Origin: Pseudomonadota bacterium
Lineage (GTDB): Bacteria; Bdellovibrionota; UBA1018
Assembly (NCBI GenBank): GCA_027485695.1
Contig: JAIXQO010000007.1
Location: 1 to 64,000 of the forward strand
Reading direction: 5' to 3'
Length of the DNA: 64,000 nt
The notes under the pieces were generated by a model. It worked only from the letters and a program-made list of their open reading frames with translations. It did not search any database and was not told the origin of the DNA. The position numbers were made by a program, and so were the translations under genes. Below, one piece after another: positions 25,379-35,281 of this stretch (position 1 is the first letter of the stretch; each line of letters begins with the position of its first letter).

Positions 25379-26215
25379 ATGATCCAGCGCATTTCCCTGT
25401 CTTCCCAGTTTCTGAGCCTGTCCGGACCCGACGCCCGCGATTTCCTGAACCGCATCACTTCAGCGGACGCGAGAAACCTCCATCCAGGCGAAGCGACCAA
25501 AGGAATGATCCTCACCCCGCAGGGAAAACTCCGCGCGATCTTCACGCTCTACTGCGAATCGCCGGACCAATTCTTGCTCCGTACACCGGATGCCAAAAAC
25601 ACGAATTGGTTGGATGCGCTCTCTCAAGCCATCGATCAGTTCACATTCGCCGAGAAAATGAAATTAGAGCCCTCCTCACCGGTTCATGTAGATCTGCTCT
25701 CAGAATCACCAGTGGAGGGCGCTTTCGCGCTGGGGAGCGACGACTACGGAATTCCGCTTTATACGGTGATCGGAACCGGCGCGTACGCATTCAACGGGAT
25801 CGAAACCCTCTCTGCATCCGAACTCGACGAAAAACGCATCGTCGCCGTTCGCCCTGCGGTCGATCACGAAATCACTCTTGATGTGCAGCCGCTCGAGCAT
25901 GGCCTCAAGGACTACATCGCCTCCAACAAAGGTTGCTACCCCGGTCAAGAAGTGATCGAGAAAATCATCTCGCTTGGTTCGCCGGCCAAACGACTTTGCT
26001 TACTGGAACTCGTTTCAGGTCGCGAACCGACGCAATTGCCGCAATCGCTCATCGCCGGTAGCGACGCTGCGGGACAAATCTCGAGCCAGATGGGCAAGCA
26101 CGCACTCGCCTTACTTCGCAAGAACCACATCCAACTCGGCACCACATTAAACGCCGCAGATTCAAGTGGAGCGACCTATCGAGTCGTGAAACAATCTGCG
26201 TATGCGGACGAGTAA
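25379..26215 (+). CDS. ygfZ: YgfZ/GcvT-family folate-binding protein
   Basis: A 278-residue protein of the YgfZ branch of the GcvT fold. The diagnostic motif K-G-C-Y-P-G-Q-E (about residues 182-189) contains the functional Cys. Upstream, SGPDARDFLNRITSADARN and the M-I-L-T-P-Q-G-K-L segment match the family. YgfZ binds folate and supports repair or assembly of certain iron-sulfur enzymes, such as MiaB, under oxidative stress. Radical-SAM lysine aminomutase elsewhere in the window is one conceivable client, though this is speculation. The 3' end overlaps the next gene by 14 bases. Confidence 0.85.
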   Translation: MIQRISLSSQFLSLSGPDARDFLNRITSADARNLHPGEATKGMILTPQGKLRAIFTLYCESPDQFLLRTPDAKNTNWLDALSQAIDQFTFAEKMKLEPSSPVHVDLLSESPVEGAFALGSDDYGIPLYTVIGTGAYAFNGIETLSASELDEKRIVAVRPAVDHEITLDVQPLEHGLKDYIASNKGCYPGQEVIEKIISLGSPAKRLCLLELVSGREPTQLPQSLIAGSDAAGQISSQMGKHALALLRKNHIQLGTTLNAADSSGATYRVVKQSAYADE

Positions 26216-29102
26216 ACTTCTCCTAGTTTTTACGGCGTTTTTCCTGACTCTACAAACCCATGCAGCGAGCTTGGGAGACTCTTTGAGTCTTTCGCCGTTC
26301 TGGGATTGGAAAACGATTACGACCGAACATTTCCGGATCACGTTTCCGGATAAGTACGCTCCTCAAGCGCAAAAAGTCGCGCAGTATTACGAAGAAGCTC
26401 ACCGCGTACTCTCGGATGAGTTCTATTGGGAACCCGATCACCAAGTACAAGTGGTGCTCGTTGACCATACCGATGCCGCAAACGGGATGGCGAGCCCGGT
26501 TTCTCGGTTCGGGATGCTCCTCTACCTCACTACTCCAGAAACCTATTTCAGCACGACTTATTATGAGGACTGGCTCAAACTCCTCGTTTTCCACGAGTAC
26601 ACGCACTACTTGAACATGGATACGACGCGCGATTTCTATAAAATCTTGCGCTATGTTTTCGGCGACGTGCTTCTTCCGAACTCGCTCTGGCCATCTTGGA
26701 TGTTAGAGGGCCTGGCCGTTTACATGGAGACCAAGTACTCGAACGCCGGTCGTGGACGCAGCCCTTATTTCGACATGGTGACCAGAACCGCCGTCGAAGC
26801 AAACAAACTCAAGGGCACCGACTACATCTCGCTTGATCAAATCAATGGCGAGCGCGCGAAACACCCAGGCGGAGAGGCCGCGTATCTCTTCGGATACGAA
26901 ATGATGAACGAGGCCGCGACCGCTGGCCCGGACTCACTCGGACGTTTGTCCTATGAGTCCGCTTCGCGTTTGCCATTCTTCATCAACGGTAACCTTGAGA
27001 ATGTCACCGGGCGTGATTGGTACAAAACCTGGGATGACTGGGTGGTGAAAACCGAGAAAAAATCCAAAGCCGACCTCGACAAGATCCGTAAGCATCCCGT
27101 CACTAAGTACAAGGTCATCGACGCAAATGCGTTTGAATCGATGGGCGGCGCACTGGATCCGAGCGAGCGCTATTTGGCCTTCTCAAGCGACCAACAAGAT
27201 CACTGGCAGGCGCTTTATGTCCGCGACCTCAAGACAGGTGACCAAAAAGAAATCGAGGACAAGTTCCTGGGCCTCAATCTCGCGTTTCACCCGACGCAGC
27301 CCGCGCTTTTCTACAGTTCGCTCGAACGAAATGCTCAGTACAATTTCTATAGCGACCTTAAGGTCTATCACGTCGATTCGGGCAAATCGTATTTCCTCTC
27401 CCGCCAACTCAGGGCCAAAGACCCGGATGTCTCCCGTGATGGCAAAACGATTCTCTATTCGTTTTCCAAAAACTCCGGCCAAAACCTCGCCATCGCCGAC
27501 CTCGTTTTCGATGGCGATGAGTTCTCGATTAAAAACGAACGCACGATTTTCGACGCCGGGATGTTTAACCGCGCTTCGCAACCTAGGTTCACCGCCGACG
27601 GCAAGGGAGTCATCTTCAGCTACAAGAAAAACGGTTCACTGGGAGAGGATTTACTCCTCCTCAATCTCGAGAAGAAATCCATGCAAGTGCTCGTATCGAA
27701 TCGCGCTAACAACCGTTATGCGGCCGTTAGCCCGTCGGGCGAACTCTTCTTCGTCTCGGATTTGACGGGAGTGGACAACCTCTACTCCTACGCAAACGGA
27801 AAAATTACGCCGCGTTCGAACTTTACGACCGGCGTCTGGGCACCATTCATCGGCAAAACCAAGGTCTATGGATCGGTGTTCGAACTCGACGGCTGGAAAC
27901 TTGCGGAGATCGACGCGAAACCTACCGCCGTAGAGACGATTGCGGCACATCCAGCTCCCGAATCGGTGGCTACGACCTCGACTCCAACGAACTACCCAGT
28001 CGGCGAATACTCCGCCTGGCCGACGTTAGCACCGAGACAATGGGCGCCGATCCTGCTTTGGGACCAGAATACAGCGATCGTCGGCGGCCAGGTGTTCGGC
28101 TACGACGCCGTGATGAGACATCAGTATTTCGCGTACGGTTCTTACGATACAGAACTCAAGCGTGGAGATTACGCCGCTCAGTATGCGAACCGAAACTTGG
28201 GCGCGACGCTGACATTGGATTCGTCGCTGATTACCAAGAACTCAAGCCGTTACTTGAATACTGCTGGCGTCGAAACCGTTGACTACACCCGTAAGTCGAG
28301 CCACGAAGTGAGCCTTTCATTTCCGTTCCGCTGGACGATTGCGACTCTCGAGCCGCGTATCGCGGCCGGAATCGAGCGCGAGGAATACGAGCGTTTCTTG
28401 GAAACTGGCACGACGCTCTACCGCGGCAAATCGACCCTGGTACCGACTCAGGAAGCGACGCTCTCGTTTTCGAATGCACGTAGTTCTCGATGGGCGGTCG
28501 CCCCCGAGCGCGGCCGTCGCATCACGCTGGGTGCGAAACGTTACGACGATCACCAAATCGAAACCTACAAAGGCATCTTCAAGGCGACCGAGTACTTCGA
28601 ACTAGGAGGTCACTGGGTACTCTCTCCATCCATCAAAGGTGTCACCGTCTCCAAACGCAACAACCGTTTCGGAGACGCGAACGCGATCCTCGAAGGCCGT
28701 AAAACTTCTGTATTCAATCCGATTGGCGCCGACGATTTCGACCAGTTCTATATTCGTGGTTATCCGATTACCGCACTCTCCACGACACGCGCGGCGACCG
28801 GAAGTATGGATCTCCGTTTTCCGCTCTCGCAGATCTTCCGCGGTTTGGGAACGAATCCACTCTTCTTTGATCAGCTATCGATGAACGTTTTTGGAGAGAC
28901 CACCTTTCTTCCGCGCGCGCGCTCGGAACTCAATTGGTTGCCGGCAGCGGGCGCCGGTCTTCGACTGAGTACCGAGGTGCTGCTTCGCCTGCCCTTGACG
29001 TTCGGAGTGGATTACCACCGCGGTTTCAACGAAGACGCACTCGGCAAAGGCGAATTCTTTTTCTCTATTAACTTCGGCAATATCCTACCCGTCGATATCT
29101 AG
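26202..29102 (+). CDS. Zinc-peptidase / beta-propeller / outer-membrane barrel protein
   Basis: A 966-residue exported protein with three regions. After a signal peptide (1-21) comes a gluzincin-type peptidase-like domain with HEYTH at 131-135 and a downstream Glu in WMLEGLAVYME (about 169), the expected third metal ligand. Residues about 290-590 are TolB/WD40-like propeller repeats (for example ERYLAFSSDQQDHWQALYVRD, SRDGKTILYSFSKNSG). The last 320 residues alternate as in an outer-membrane beta barrel and contain the surface-antigen style RGYPITALSTTRAA segment, ending F-G-N-I-L-P-V-D-I. Proteins with this order occur in several Gram-negative groups and are uncharacterised. An outer-membrane-anchored protease or export platform is plausible. 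It overlaps ygfZ by 14 bases. Confidence 0.8.
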   Translation: MRTSKLLLVFTAFFLTLQTHAASLGDSLSLSPFWDWKTITTEHFRITFPDKYAPQAQKVAQYYEEAHRVLSDEFYWEPDHQVQVVLVDHTDAANGMASPVSRFGMLLYLTTPETYFSTTYYEDWLKLLVFHEYTHYLNMDTTRDFYKILRYVFGDVLLPNSLWPSWMLEGLAVYMETKYSNAGRGRSPYFDMVTRTAVEANKLKGTDYISLDQINGERAKHPGGEAAYLFGYEMMNEAATAGPDSLGRLSYESASRLPFFINGNLENVTGRDWYKTWDDWVVKTEKKSKADLDKIRKHPVTKYKVIDANAFESMGGALDPSERYLAFSSDQQDHWQALYVRDLKTGDQKEIEDKFLGLNLAFHPTQPALFYSSLERNAQYNFYSDLKVYHVDSGKSYFLSRQLRAKDPDVSRDGKTILYSFSKNSGQNLAIADLVFDGDEFSIKNERTIFDAGMFNRASQPRFTADGKGVIFSYKKNGSLGEDLLLLNLEKKSMQVLVSNRANNRYAAVSPSGELFFVSDLTGVDNLYSYANGKITPRSNFTTGVWAPFIGKTKVYGSVFELDGWKLAEIDAKPTAVETIAAHPAPESVATTSTPTNYPVGEYSAWPTLAPRQWAPILLWDQNTAIVGGQVFGYDAVMRHQYFAYGSYDTELKRGDYAAQYANRNLGATLTLDSSLITKNSSRYLNTAGVETVDYTRKSSHEVSLSFPFRWTIATLEPRIAAGIEREEYERFLETGTTLYRGKSTLVPTQEATLSFSNARSSRWAVAPERGRRITLGAKRYDDHQIETYKGIFKATEYFELGGHWVLSPSIKGVTVSKRNNRFGDANAILEGRKTSVFNPIGADDFDQFYIRGYPITALSTTRAATGSMDLRFPLSQIFRGLGTNPLFFDQLSMNVFGETTFLPRARSELNWLPAAGAGLRLSTEVLLRLPLTFGVDYHRGFNEDALGKGEFFFSINFGNILPVDI

Positions 29103-29239
29103 AGAGAGGCAATGGGGCAACCAGGCAGAGCGGCAAGTCGCGTGGCGTAAGCTTATGAGCGCCCATTGATTCATTGCCAGGTGCCGCACTCTTTGCCCGA
29201 TTGCCAGACTGCCCCTTTGCCTGCTAAAACCCTTCTTCT

Positions 29240-30043
29240 ATGACTGAAACGAACACCGCTCCTGTGAACTATTGGAATTCTCCGCTCAAAGGCAAAAAAG
29301 CCCTCGTCGTCGGCGTTGCCAATGATCGATCGATCGCTTGGTCGATTGCCCAGCAATTGGCTGCCCTTGGCGCCGAAGTGGGATTCACCTATCAGGGCGA
29401 GAACCTTGAACGCCGCGTTCGTCCACTCGCTGAATCACTCGGCAGTACGATGCTCCTCTCGCTCGACGTGACCAACGAATCTGCGATCGATGCCGTCGTA
29501 GCAACCCTGAAGGACAAATGGGGCAAGTGCGATATTCTGATTCACTCGGTCGCATTCGCCGAGCGTAGCGATCTCGAAGGACGTTTCGTCGATACGCCGC
29601 TCTCCGGTTTCCAAAAAGCGCTTGAAGTGAGCTGCTATTCGCTCGTGTCACTCTCCCGCAAGATCGAACCACTCATGGTCGACGGCGGCTCCATCATCAC
29701 GCTCTCTTACTTGGGCGCCAACCGCGTGGTGAAAAACTACAACGTCATGGGTGTAGCCAAGGCCGCTCTCGAAGCGTCGGTTCGCTACCTCGCGTGCGAT
29801 CTCGGACCTAAGAAAATCCGCGTGAACTCGGTCTCGGCAGGCCCGGTGAAAACGCTCGCCGCCGCCGGCATCAAAAACTTCAAGGAAATGCTCTCCTCGA
29901 ACGAAGCGCGCACGCTCCTCGGCGAGAACATCTCCCAAGACGACGTCGGCGCCTACGCCGCATTCCTCTGCACTCCGGGCGGAGCGCATGTCACGGGACA
30001 GAATGTTTTCGTAGACTCCGGCCAGAGCGTCGCGCAGCTGTAG
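29240..30043 (+). CDS. fabI: Enoyl-[acyl-carrier-protein] reductase FabI
   Basis: A 267-residue short-chain dehydrogenase-fold enzyme that catalyses the last reduction in each round of fatty-acid elongation using NADH. The FabI-specific cofactor loop GVANDRSIAWSIA is at about 25-37. The catalytic set is LSYLG (Tyr157) and NYNVMGVAK (Tyr167 and Lys174), corresponding to Tyr146, Tyr156 and Lys163 of E. coli FabI. The C-terminal GAHVTGQNVFVDSG is also conserved. Length is typical. It stands alone, with its own 137-base upstream region. Confidence 0.95.
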   Translation: MTETNTAPVNYWNSPLKGKKALVVGVANDRSIAWSIAQQLAALGAEVGFTYQGENLERRVRPLAESLGSTMLLSLDVTNESAIDAVVATLKDKWGKCDILIHSVAFAERSDLEGRFVDTPLSGFQKALEVSCYSLVSLSRKIEPLMVDGGSIITLSYLGANRVVKNYNVMGVAKAALEASVRYLACDLGPKKIRVNSVSAGPVKTLAAAGIKNFKEMLSSNEARTLLGENISQDDVGAYAAFLCTPGGAHVTGQNVFVDSGQSVAQL

Positions 30044-30180
30044 CACCATTGTCCGGGCGCCAAATTCAATTGGATCGAACTCCTCATTGTTGAGTGCCCA
30101 ATTGAGGCAACATCAAGTCACAAACCTTCGATCAGTAATGGCATCTGGTTGTTGTAGACTCCGCTCTGGAGATTACGCCC

Positions 30181-30633
30181 ATGAGACCCCTACTAGTATT
30201 GATCGGATTTCTATTCAGCTCCCACGTCCACGCCGAAAAGACGGAGCATTTGCGCACGCTTGCAGAAGCATTTTCTCATTGTGAAATCAATATCCTGAAC
30301 GAAAAAGCAATCGGTTCGTACGAACAGGTCAAGTCCACTCGCAAGGTACTCGTCTCTCAGACAGACATCGGAAGTTGCCCGAGCTTTCTATTGATTCATC
30401 GAGAGAACGAGGAAATCGTCGCTCCTGCCGTTGGCGCTCGAATTCGCACTATCGGCAGTAATCTTAATGCAGATGGACTACAGAAAAAAGAAACCACCTG
30501 TTCCTATCGACTTCCTTTCAATACTTTCTCAGGACAAACGTTTCTCCTTCAATTCAGTTACGGAAACTTCCAGTGCATTTTGAATGATCAGCCAGCTCCT
30601 GAAAATTTGATCCCATCCAAAAAGCGACGCTAG
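30181..30633 (+). CDS. Secreted protein of unknown function (150 aa)
   Basis: A 150-residue protein with a signal peptide (MRPLLVLIGFLFSSHVHA-E). The mature part has four Cys (SHCEIN, GSCPSF, TTCSYR, QCILND), probably two disulfides, and ends in a basic tail. No family recognised. It stands alone between fabI and a strong terminator. In size and layout it resembles the other small secreted Cys proteins at 8254, 8823, 17699 and 24839. Confidence 0.65.
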   Translation: MRPLLVLIGFLFSSHVHAEKTEHLRTLAEAFSHCEINILNEKAIGSYEQVKSTRKVLVSQTDIGSCPSFLLIHRENEEIVAPAVGARIRTIGSNLNADGLQKKETTCSYRLPFNTFSGQTFLLQFSYGNFQCILNDQPAPENLIPSKKRR

Positions 30634-30664
30634 ACTCTGGCTCTTGCAGCTCAAGCAGTCACAT

Positions 30665-30707
30665 AAATAGAAAAGCCCGACTCTTCCATGAGCAGGCTTT
30701 TCTATTT
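30665..30707. terminator. Bidirectional terminator
   Basis: AAATAGAAAAGCC is complementary to GGCTTTTCTATTT across a 17-base loop. The T-rich right arm ends the secreted gene on the plus strand, and the mirror image works for minus-strand transcripts coming from the GGDEF gene. Confidence 0.75.
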
Positions 30708-30713
30708 TGAAAT

Positions 30714-30770
30714 GGGCATCCATGCCCACCTGACCTTCGGAAAAATCCAGTTTTCCAAAGGTTTTTCGAC
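30714..30770 (-). repeat. Copy D (weak) of the intergenic hairpin element
   Basis: GGGCAT-cc-ATGCCC is followed by CCTTCGG and then GGAAAA-tccag-TTTTCC. The same order is found at 57811-57890: GGCCAT-cc-ATGGCC, CCTTCGG, then AAAATTGG...CCAATTTT. The stems are kept although their bases differ. This is the most diverged copy. Confidence 0.45.
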
Positions 30771-30912
30771 TCACTTTGAATCGCATCGGGTTTGAGTGCT
30801 CTCAAATGACTCAAACGATTACGGGTTTGGGAGAGAGAGGTTCGTGTCCTCGCATGACCCACTTAAGTTCAATCTAACCCGACGCGATTCAAAGCTTGCC
30901 GTCTGCCAACCA

Positions 30913-31560
30913 TCAAGCTGCTTTGACTTGATTGCGTCCACTTCGCTTGGCGTCGTAGAGCGCTTCGTCCGCCGCCTGAAGCAACTGATCAGGGTCCATC
31001 CCAATATGATTGCTGTTGGCAACACCTACACTGACCGTGCATTTCCAATGAACTTTTCCTTCCGAACCGACGACTTCGCCGTGCAGTTTCTCGGCACCAC
31101 GACGAATGAATTCGGCTGTTGCTAAGAACTCGGCTTCGGTACCTTTCATGGCCACGACGAACTCTTCGCCGCCTAGCCTCCCCGTCACCGTGTTAGACCG
31201 CTCAAATCTTTTGAGCAGGTCTGCTACCTTCCTAATCACATCGTCGCCGGTCGCATGACCGTAGTTGTCGTTGATCGATTTAAAATGATCGATATCCACT
31301 AGAAGCACGCCGGATACCTCGCCGAGTTTCACGCATTCTTGGATGAGCTTTTCCCATCGTTTGAAAAACGCTCCTCTGCGGAACAACCCCGTCAAATCAT
31401 CGAGCTCGACTTTGTCTTCGAGAGTGCGGAGAGCTTCAAGCACCTGGCCGTAAACCGCCTCCAGTCCTTTGACTTCTCCATGCAGGCTCATCAAGAGCTT
31501 CTTAATTCCGCCTAACTCCGCTGTGGATGCTCCATTTACTGCCGTTTGCTTTTGGTCCAT
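30913..31560 (-). CDS. Diguanylate cyclase (GGDEF domain), cytoplasmic
   Basis: The ATG at 31560 has a GGAGGG ribosome site and gives 215 residues. A helical N-terminal segment of about 50 residues, likely a dimerising coiled coil, precedes a complete GGDEF domain. It has DDLTGLFRRGAFF, LLVDIDHFKSINDNYGHATGDDV and the active-site motif GGEEF at about 130-134. GGEEF is the active form, so synthesis of cyclic di-GMP is expected. No RxxD inhibitory site is found five residues before GGEEF, so classical product inhibition should be lacking. There is no sensor or membrane domain. Its HDOD, kinase and NtrC-type neighbours are 2-6 kb away on the same strand but not in one operon. Confidence 0.9.
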   Translation of the reverse strand: MDQKQTAVNGASTAELGGIKKLLMSLHGEVKGLEAVYGQVLEALRTLEDKVELDDLTGLFRRGAFFKRWEKLIQECVKLGEVSGVLLVDIDHFKSINDNYGHATGDDVIRKVADLLKRFERSNTVTGRLGGEEFVVAMKGTEAEFLATAEFIRRGAEKLHGEVVGSEGKVHWKCTVSVGVANSNHIGMDPDQLLQAADEALYDAKRSGRNQVKAA

Positions 31561-31737
31561 AAGCCCTCCGCTTCTCACAGGGAGTTACTTCACGAACGAT
31601 GCCAAAATCCCGTCATGGGATTTCAAGCACTTACGAGATGACTATCCAAGGATGGCCGTGTGTCCAAACCGACACGTGAGTCGCGGCCGAGATATTCGCG
31701 CTGACATTTCCTTCGATCGGTCGCACACTACTTCTAT

Positions 31738-32961
31738 ATGCGTAGGCTTCTGTCTGTCGTCGGCACGCTTTCCGTCCTTCTCACCGCTTGTGCGACCTCA
31801 CCCAAGCCAGTCTCGACGGTCTCCACGGATACTGCTGCAACCGCTCCTCGGAATCCAGATGCAGCCGAAGCTTGGAAATCGGGAAACCTCGACGAAGCGA
31901 CGGTGCTCTACCAAAAATCCTGTCAAGAAAATGGCGACTGTCTCACTCCTCTCAAAGCACTACTCGCCCAAGAACGATTCTCCGAAGCCAAGGACCTCGC
32001 CGTCCGGCTTTGCGAAAACAAACAATCCGGGAGTTGCGCGATCGCAGCTCGTCTCCATACCTATCTCACCTCGGATTCTTCTTTTGAGCCGCAACTCCAA
32101 GAAGCCTGTACTTCGCGTGGTGAACTAGACGCCTGCCTGATCCTCGGGGATTTCTACCGAATCGGCAAAAAGTCGGATCGAGCGATCTCCGCCTATCAGC
32201 ACGCATGCGACGGCAACTATCCGGGTGCTTGTTTCGAACTCGGTCGGGAACTCTGGCGCAAAAAAGAAAAGAAAAACGCCCTCGCAAAAATTCATCAAGA
32301 CTGCGAGTCGGGTTGGAGACGCGCATGCTCTTGGGGTGATCTCCTACAGCGATACTATGATCGCAAATTTTCAATTCAGCGGTTGCGTCGTGAATGCGGC
32401 CAAGGCGGCCTCGACGAGTGTCACGATGAAGCCGTCATGAAGAGCGTCGAATGGAAATCCATTGAATCTTCCGATGCGTCCATGCAGAAAACCTGCGATG
32501 CCGGCCACCTTCCGAGCTGCTGGGAACGTTACATCGAGAAAAACGCGCTAAAACCGATTGAAGCTTCGCGCGCGGAGCTTGCGTCACTGTGTGAAAAAGG
32601 CTGGGGCCCTGCTTGCCGTAACCTGGCAGACCTTGAACTCCGCGTCGCCAAGAAACAAGACGCGATCCGTCTCTTAAAAAAAGCCTGTGATCAAGAAGAT
32701 GGCCTTGGATGCTTGAGGCATTTCGAGTTCACCCGTGACGAAAAATCCAAGCAAGCAGCCTGTCAGCTCGAAGATACCTACTACTGCGAAAAAATGGGGA
32801 GCCGCTCACCCGAGACTACTCGCCCAAGCGTTACTCATCCAGCGCCCCAGAACTTGCCTCTCGTTACACCAGCGAGCTCGATTCCTGCTACCGAACTCCC
32901 CGTCACTGAATCACTGGACGAGACGACCGAAGTTCCGGCGACAGAATCACTAGAAGAATAG
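31738..32961 (+). CDS. Lipoprotein with Sel1-like repeats
   Basis: A 407-residue protein with a lipoprotein signal ending in the lipobox LLTAC. The body (about 45-345) is a chain of helical repeats of the Sel1/TPR type with Cys near fixed repeat positions (for example CQENGDCLTPLKALLAQERF, ACDGNYPGACFELG, KACDQEDGLGCL). Such repeats are scaffolds for protein-protein contacts. The tail holds a near-duplicated acidic motif, LPVTESLDETTEVPATESLEE. The Cys pairs within repeats may be disulfides. It stands alone. A surface or periplasmic adaptor role is likely; partner unknown. Confidence 0.75.
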   Translation: MRRLLSVVGTLSVLLTACATSPKPVSTVSTDTAATAPRNPDAAEAWKSGNLDEATVLYQKSCQENGDCLTPLKALLAQERFSEAKDLAVRLCENKQSGSCAIAARLHTYLTSDSSFEPQLQEACTSRGELDACLILGDFYRIGKKSDRAISAYQHACDGNYPGACFELGRELWRKKEKKNALAKIHQDCESGWRRACSWGDLLQRYYDRKFSIQRLRRECGQGGLDECHDEAVMKSVEWKSIESSDASMQKTCDAGHLPSCWERYIEKNALKPIEASRAELASLCEKGWGPACRNLADLELRVAKKQDAIRLLKKACDQEDGLGCLRHFEFTRDEKSKQAACQLEDTYYCEKMGSRSPETTRPSVTHPAPQNLPLVTPASSIPATELPVTESLDETTEVPATESLEE

Positions 32962-32987
32962 ATCACGCTCACTGGTAAGAATGCCGT

Positions 32988-33536
32988 TCAAAAAAACTGG
33001 TTGTGCGACAAATAGAAGGCCAGTCCTATGATCGCGGGATCCACGTCCGATAAGACAGACAGCTCAAACACCCGACGACTCGAAAACGTCCAAAACGGAG
33101 TCGACTCCGTTATATGAATGATTGATTCGCTCCCGCTAAAAATACGGTAATCGAAACGGAATAGACTTCCTCTCTGCAATTCATAGCGAGTGCGACCGAA
33201 TGAAATCTCTTGTCTTTCAAAAATTCCGCCTCGCAACAACACCTTCGCAACCTCTCGGTTATCGTCACCCACTAACAGCAGTTCATACGAGTTCCTAAAG
33301 AAAGCTTTCGTCAGAAGTTTCCTCCGAACAATATATCTTGAGGATCCCACTTGAATACGAGGGTACACTCCCAGACGCCGGTCCTCGTGAAATGGATCTC
33401 CGATCAGTGTATTCTCACAACTCGAAATACCCCGAGACGGCCACTCTAGATCTACTGTTTTCTTCTGCTCTTGGTCTAAAATATACGCCTTGTACAAGGA
33501 TGCTCGAATCGCTTGCCACTTTTGTATTTTGTTCAC
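32988..33536 (-). CDS. LURP-one/Tubby-like fold candidate protein
   Basis: A 182-residue protein without a signal peptide. The alternating beta-strand pattern (VGSSRYIVRRKLLTKAFF, LLLVGDDNREVAKVLLRG, SFGRTRYELQRG) and a short final hydrophobic helix (DPAIIGLAFYLSHNQFF) recall proteins of the LURP-one/Tubby C-terminal/scramblase superfamily. This resemblance is by pattern only. Located next to the NtrC-type regulator on the same strand but separated from it by a strong terminator, so it has its own promoter. Function unknown. Confidence 0.55.
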   Translation of the reverse strand: MNKIQKWQAIRASLYKAYILDQEQKKTVDLEWPSRGISSCENTLIGDPFHEDRRLGVYPRIQVGSSRYIVRRKLLTKAFFRNSYELLLVGDDNREVAKVLLRGGIFERQEISFGRTRYELQRGSLFRFDYRIFSGSESIIHITESTPFWTFSSRRVFELSVLSDVDPAIIGLAFYLSHNQFF

Positions 33537-33564
33537 ACGCTGCCCCCACTAGTGGAACTCCCCT

Positions 33565-33605
33565 AAAAAAAAGCCTCCTCTTGGACTCGGTACCCAAGAG
33601 GAGGC
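33565..33605 (-). terminator. Strong terminator after the NtrC-type regulator gene
   Basis: On the minus strand GCCTCCTCTTGG pairs perfectly with CCAAGAGGAGGC over a 9-base loop and is followed by eight T. It ends the HDOD-kinase-regulator operon. Confidence 0.9.
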
Positions 33606-33637
33606 CTGTATTCTTAACTGAACTTCAGACGACGCGT

Positions 33638-35251
33638 TTAAGCGGCCTGTTGTTCGTCCATACCCGTATCGTTTGCATCGGCGACATCGCCTTCTGCACC
33701 GATGGGGCGGAATTCCTGGGATTTGATCTGATGGCGTCGGAGCAATCGAAGGAAATTCGAGCGATCGAGAGCAGCCTCGCGAGCCGCCGCCGAAACGTTA
33801 CCGATGTGCTTCGAGAGCATGCCGCGCAGATAGTCCGTTTCGAACTGATCAACGAAGATCTTCTTGATGCGCATGAACTGTAGTCCTTCGGAACCTGCGC
33901 CCGACTGGACCGCAAGATCAAAGAAATTCGCCGCACCACTCGAGGTCGTAGCCGTCGCCACGCCGCCATCCGTGCCACCTTGAACCACGCTGAGCGTAGG
34001 ACGGGGCGCCAAGGATACCACCGAGCTTCGACGACCCGGAAGCGAGAGCGAATCCGTCGTGATCGACTGATGGCCTCCTTGGTTGATGAGCGCGACTCGT
34101 TCCATCACGTTCAACATCTCGCGAACGTTGCCTGGCCAGTCGTAACCGTTGACCGCTTTCTCGGCTTCGGTCGTGAAACCTGGAAATGATTTTCCACGAT
34201 TCTTGAACGAAACTTCCGCGAAGAAACGCGCCATCGGCACAATGTCTTCTTTGCGTTCGCGAAGCGCCGGTACATCCAAAACTACGCGAGAGAGACGGTG
34301 ATAAAGATCTTCGCGGAACTTGCCGTCCTTGACCTTGTCGTTCAGGTTGGCGTTCGTCGCGGCGACGATCCGGACATCGGTATCGATGTCTGCGGTGCCA
34401 CCGACGCGACGGAAGTTTTTCTCTTGGAGGACACGGAGGAGTTTCGCTTGGAGTTTCACATCCATCTCGCCGATTTCATCCAAGAACAGCGTGCCGCCTT
34501 TGGCGATCTCGAACAATCCGCGTTTGACCGTTTGAGCCCCAGTAAATGCTCCTTTTTCGTGACCGAAAAGTTCGCTCTCCAGCAGTTGATCGTTGAAATT
34601 CGCGCAATTCACGGCAACCCAAGGTCCTTTGGCTCGGCGAGAGTTCGTCATCACTTGGCGAGCGATACCTTCTTTGCCGGTTCCGCTCTCACCCAAGATA
34701 AGAACCGTCGGTTCTTCGGCATCCGTGCGAGCGGCTTCGCGCTTTAAGACCCCCAGCCAGTCGTTGACCTTGGACATGGCCGGGCTACGTGAAACGTACC
34801 AGCTCTTGTCATCGGTCTTGCCTTCGACGCGCTCGAGGCGCGCTTCCAATCGAGCCAACAAGTCTTGGTTCTCGGAGACGAGGGCGTATTCTTTTTCGCA
34901 CCGTTTTACGGCGTGCGTGAAATCTTCGAGATCAAAAGGCTTCTCCAAGTAATCCGAAGCGCCGCTCTTTACGGCTTGAACTGCAGCTTCTTTCTCACCG
35001 TGACCCGTGATCACGATGAACTTGGTGTTTCCGTTTTTCTCGCGAAGCGACTTCATCAATCCGAAGCCGTCTTTGCCCGGCATCTTAAGGTCAGTAACAA
35101 CCGTAGAGAATCGAGTGCCAGCGCCGAACTCTCGTTCCGCCTCTTCCGCACTGGATGCCATTACGACGTTGTAACCTTCTCGCTCGAGCCTGGACTTGAG
35201 TAGTCTCCGGATCGATTCTTCATCATCAACAATCATGACCGAGTAACGCAT
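33638..35251 (-). CDS. NtrC-family sigma-54-dependent response regulator
   Basis: A 537-residue protein with three domains. The receiver (1-120) has acidic residues D9/D10, phospho-acceptor D54, T82 and K104. The AAA+ domain (about 150-390) has Walker A GESGTGKE and the GAFTGA loop that contacts sigma-54. The Fis-type DNA-binding helix-turn-helix lies at the C terminus ([21 protein letters not shown]). A Ser/Gly/Ala-rich linker of about 60 residues separates the last two. It should activate sigma-54 promoters when phosphorylated, presumably by the kinase encoded 30 bases upstream. Two candidate sigma-54 promoters were seen in the window; whether they are targets is unknown. Confidence 0.95.
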   Translation of the reverse strand: MRYSVMIVDDEESIRRLLKSRLEREGYNVVMASSAEEAEREFGAGTRFSTVVTDLKMPGKDGFGLMKSLREKNGNTKFIVITGHGEKEAAVQAVKSGASDYLEKPFDLEDFTHAVKRCEKEYALVSENQDLLARLEARLERVEGKTDDKSWYVSRSPAMSKVNDWLGVLKREAARTDAEEPTVLILGESGTGKEGIARQVMTNSRRAKGPWVAVNCANFNDQLLESELFGHEKGAFTGAQTVKRGLFEIAKGGTLFLDEIGEMDVKLQAKLLRVLQEKNFRRVGGTADIDTDVRIVAATNANLNDKVKDGKFREDLYHRLSRVVLDVPALRERKEDIVPMARFFAEVSFKNRGKSFPGFTTEAEKAVNGYDWPGNVREMLNVMERVALINQGGHQSITTDSLSLPGRRSSVVSLAPRPTLSVVQGGTDGGVATATTSSGAANFFDLAVQSGAGSEGLQFMRIKKIFVDQFETDYLRGMLSKHIGNVSAAAREAALDRSNFLRLLRRHQIKSQEFRPIGAEGDVADANDTGMDEQQAA

Positions 35252-35281
35252 GCTGATTTTCCCCTTTCATGGAAAACTTAA

